DNA of 6,506 nt from positions 1-6,506 of the forward strand of contig JBMNPN010000107.1 of assembly GCA_050943615.1 (NCBI GenBank), given 5' to 3'. The notes under the pieces were generated by a model, which made no database searches, was not told where the DNA came from, and was given only the letters and a program-made list of their open reading frames with translations. A program made the translations under genes and the position numbers. The DNA is from CACZQA01 sp050943615. GTDB taxonomy: Bacteria; Actinomycetota; Coriobacteriia; Coriobacteriales; QAMH01. The first letter of the stretch is position 1. Each line of letters begins with the position of its first letter. Below are positions 6,217 to 6,506 of the stretch, in pieces.

Positions 6217-6321
6217 TTTATTTAACTCCTTCTCTCCATATAAAATGAAATTATTTAATTTTATTAAAACAACCCAAGCTATTCCTTTTGTTAAAATAGA
6301 TCAGAGTTGCAATAACTAGGC
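6217..6321 (-). promoter_or_regulatory. AT-rich leader of the xylulokinase-like gene with a weak candidate promoter
   Basis: This 105-base gap separates the HAD gene from the kinase gene. The best core promoter I can find on the minus strand is TTGGGT (6272-6277) and AATAAT (6250-6255) with 16-base spacing, a 3-of-6 and a 5-of-6 match. An imperfect dyad, TGAAATT (6246-6252) with AATTTTA (6257-6263), overlaps that -10 and could be an operator, although it does not share the ATTTAC/GTAAAT half-sites seen at 3629-3688. A weak AACAA/TTGTT pairing (6267-6291) followed by T-rich sequence might end the HAD transcript. None of these is certain, and no cre-like site was seen. Confidence 0.35.
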
Positions 6322-6506
6322 TTATAAATATTTTTCCATCTCTTTCAATGAATCGTAAATGCACGTCGGTTCGACGTCCGATTCGGCGACGGTCTGCATA
6401 TCCGCTTCGCCGGTCAGGACGAGGAAGCCGTTGGCGCCGTTGTTGACCCCGGTGGCCACATCGGTGTAGAGGCGGTCGCCCACAAAGCCCATCTTGTCCG
6501 CCGGGC
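6322..6506 (-). CDS. 3' end of a HAD-superfamily (NagD-like, subclass IIA) phosphatase (partial)
   Basis: The last 61 residues of a protein whose start lies beyond the right edge; the TAA stop is at 6322-6324. The segment begins PADKMGFVGDRLYTDVATG, the fourth HAD motif (GDRxxTD, with the Mg2+-coordinating Asp residues). NNGANGFLVLTGEA follows, the typical tail of NagD/p-nitrophenylphosphatase-type HAD hydrolases, and the end is EPTCIYDSLKEMEKYL. Family members dephosphorylate small sugar or nucleotide phosphates, but the substrate cannot be told from this part. Composition is very GC-rich up to about 6360 and AT-rich over the last dozen codons, so the change to cluster-like composition happens inside the gene. 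It is probably part of the resident chromosome and not of the sugar cluster. Confidence 0.88.
   Translation of the reverse strand, partial: PADKMGFVGDRLYTDVATGVNNGANGFLVLTGEADMQTVAESDVEPTCIYDSLKEMEKYL

Overview
The window holds an AT-rich carbohydrate-utilisation cluster of five intact genes. It lies between two much GC-richer gene ends that run off the window. Strong AGGAGG-type ribosome binding sites, a TTGACA/TATAAT promoter, T-tailed hairpin terminators and an RpiR-type regulator suggest a Firmicute or relative, probably host- or gut-associated; nothing here fixes the species. Sampled 60-base lines show the contrast: 36 of 60 G+C at 1-60, 20 of 60 at 3841-3900 inside the cluster, and 41 of 60 at 6421-6480.

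Layout. 1-247 is the 3' end of an unrecognised GC-rich plus-strand gene, closed by a strong hairpin terminator (261-300). A minus-strand operon then reads from 3584 down to 317: a zinc-dependent, GatD-like sugar alcohol (or sugar alcohol phosphate) dehydrogenase, an FGGY-family kinase of the ribulokinase/ribitol kinase type, and a DeoC-type deoxyribose-phosphate aldolase. The gaps are 34 and 21 bases. Opposite it, on the plus strand at 3770-4615, is an RpiR-family regulator with an N-terminal HTH domain and a sugar-phosphate-sensing SIS domain. The 185-base divergent region between them carries a perfect consensus promoter for the operon, bracketed by two copies of an ATTTAC/GTAAAT dyad, and an extended -10 promoter for the regulator. 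A hairpin at 4630-4664 separates the regulator from a convergent xylulokinase-like gene (4705-6216, minus), which has its own AT-rich leader. Past that is the 3' end of a GC-rich HAD-superfamily phosphatase gene (6322-6506, minus).

How the genes may work together (inference). The dehydrogenase would oxidise a polyol or polyol phosphate to a ketose, one or both kinases would phosphorylate it, and the aldolase would cleave the phosphorylated product into central-metabolism fragments. The regulator would sense a phosphorylated intermediate and control the operon through the ATTTAC/GTAAAT sites. No transporter is present, and no standard pathway that I know uses exactly this set, so the substrate is open. 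No tRNA, rRNA, CRISPR array, transposase or integrase was found. The longest gene-free stretch is 185 bases.
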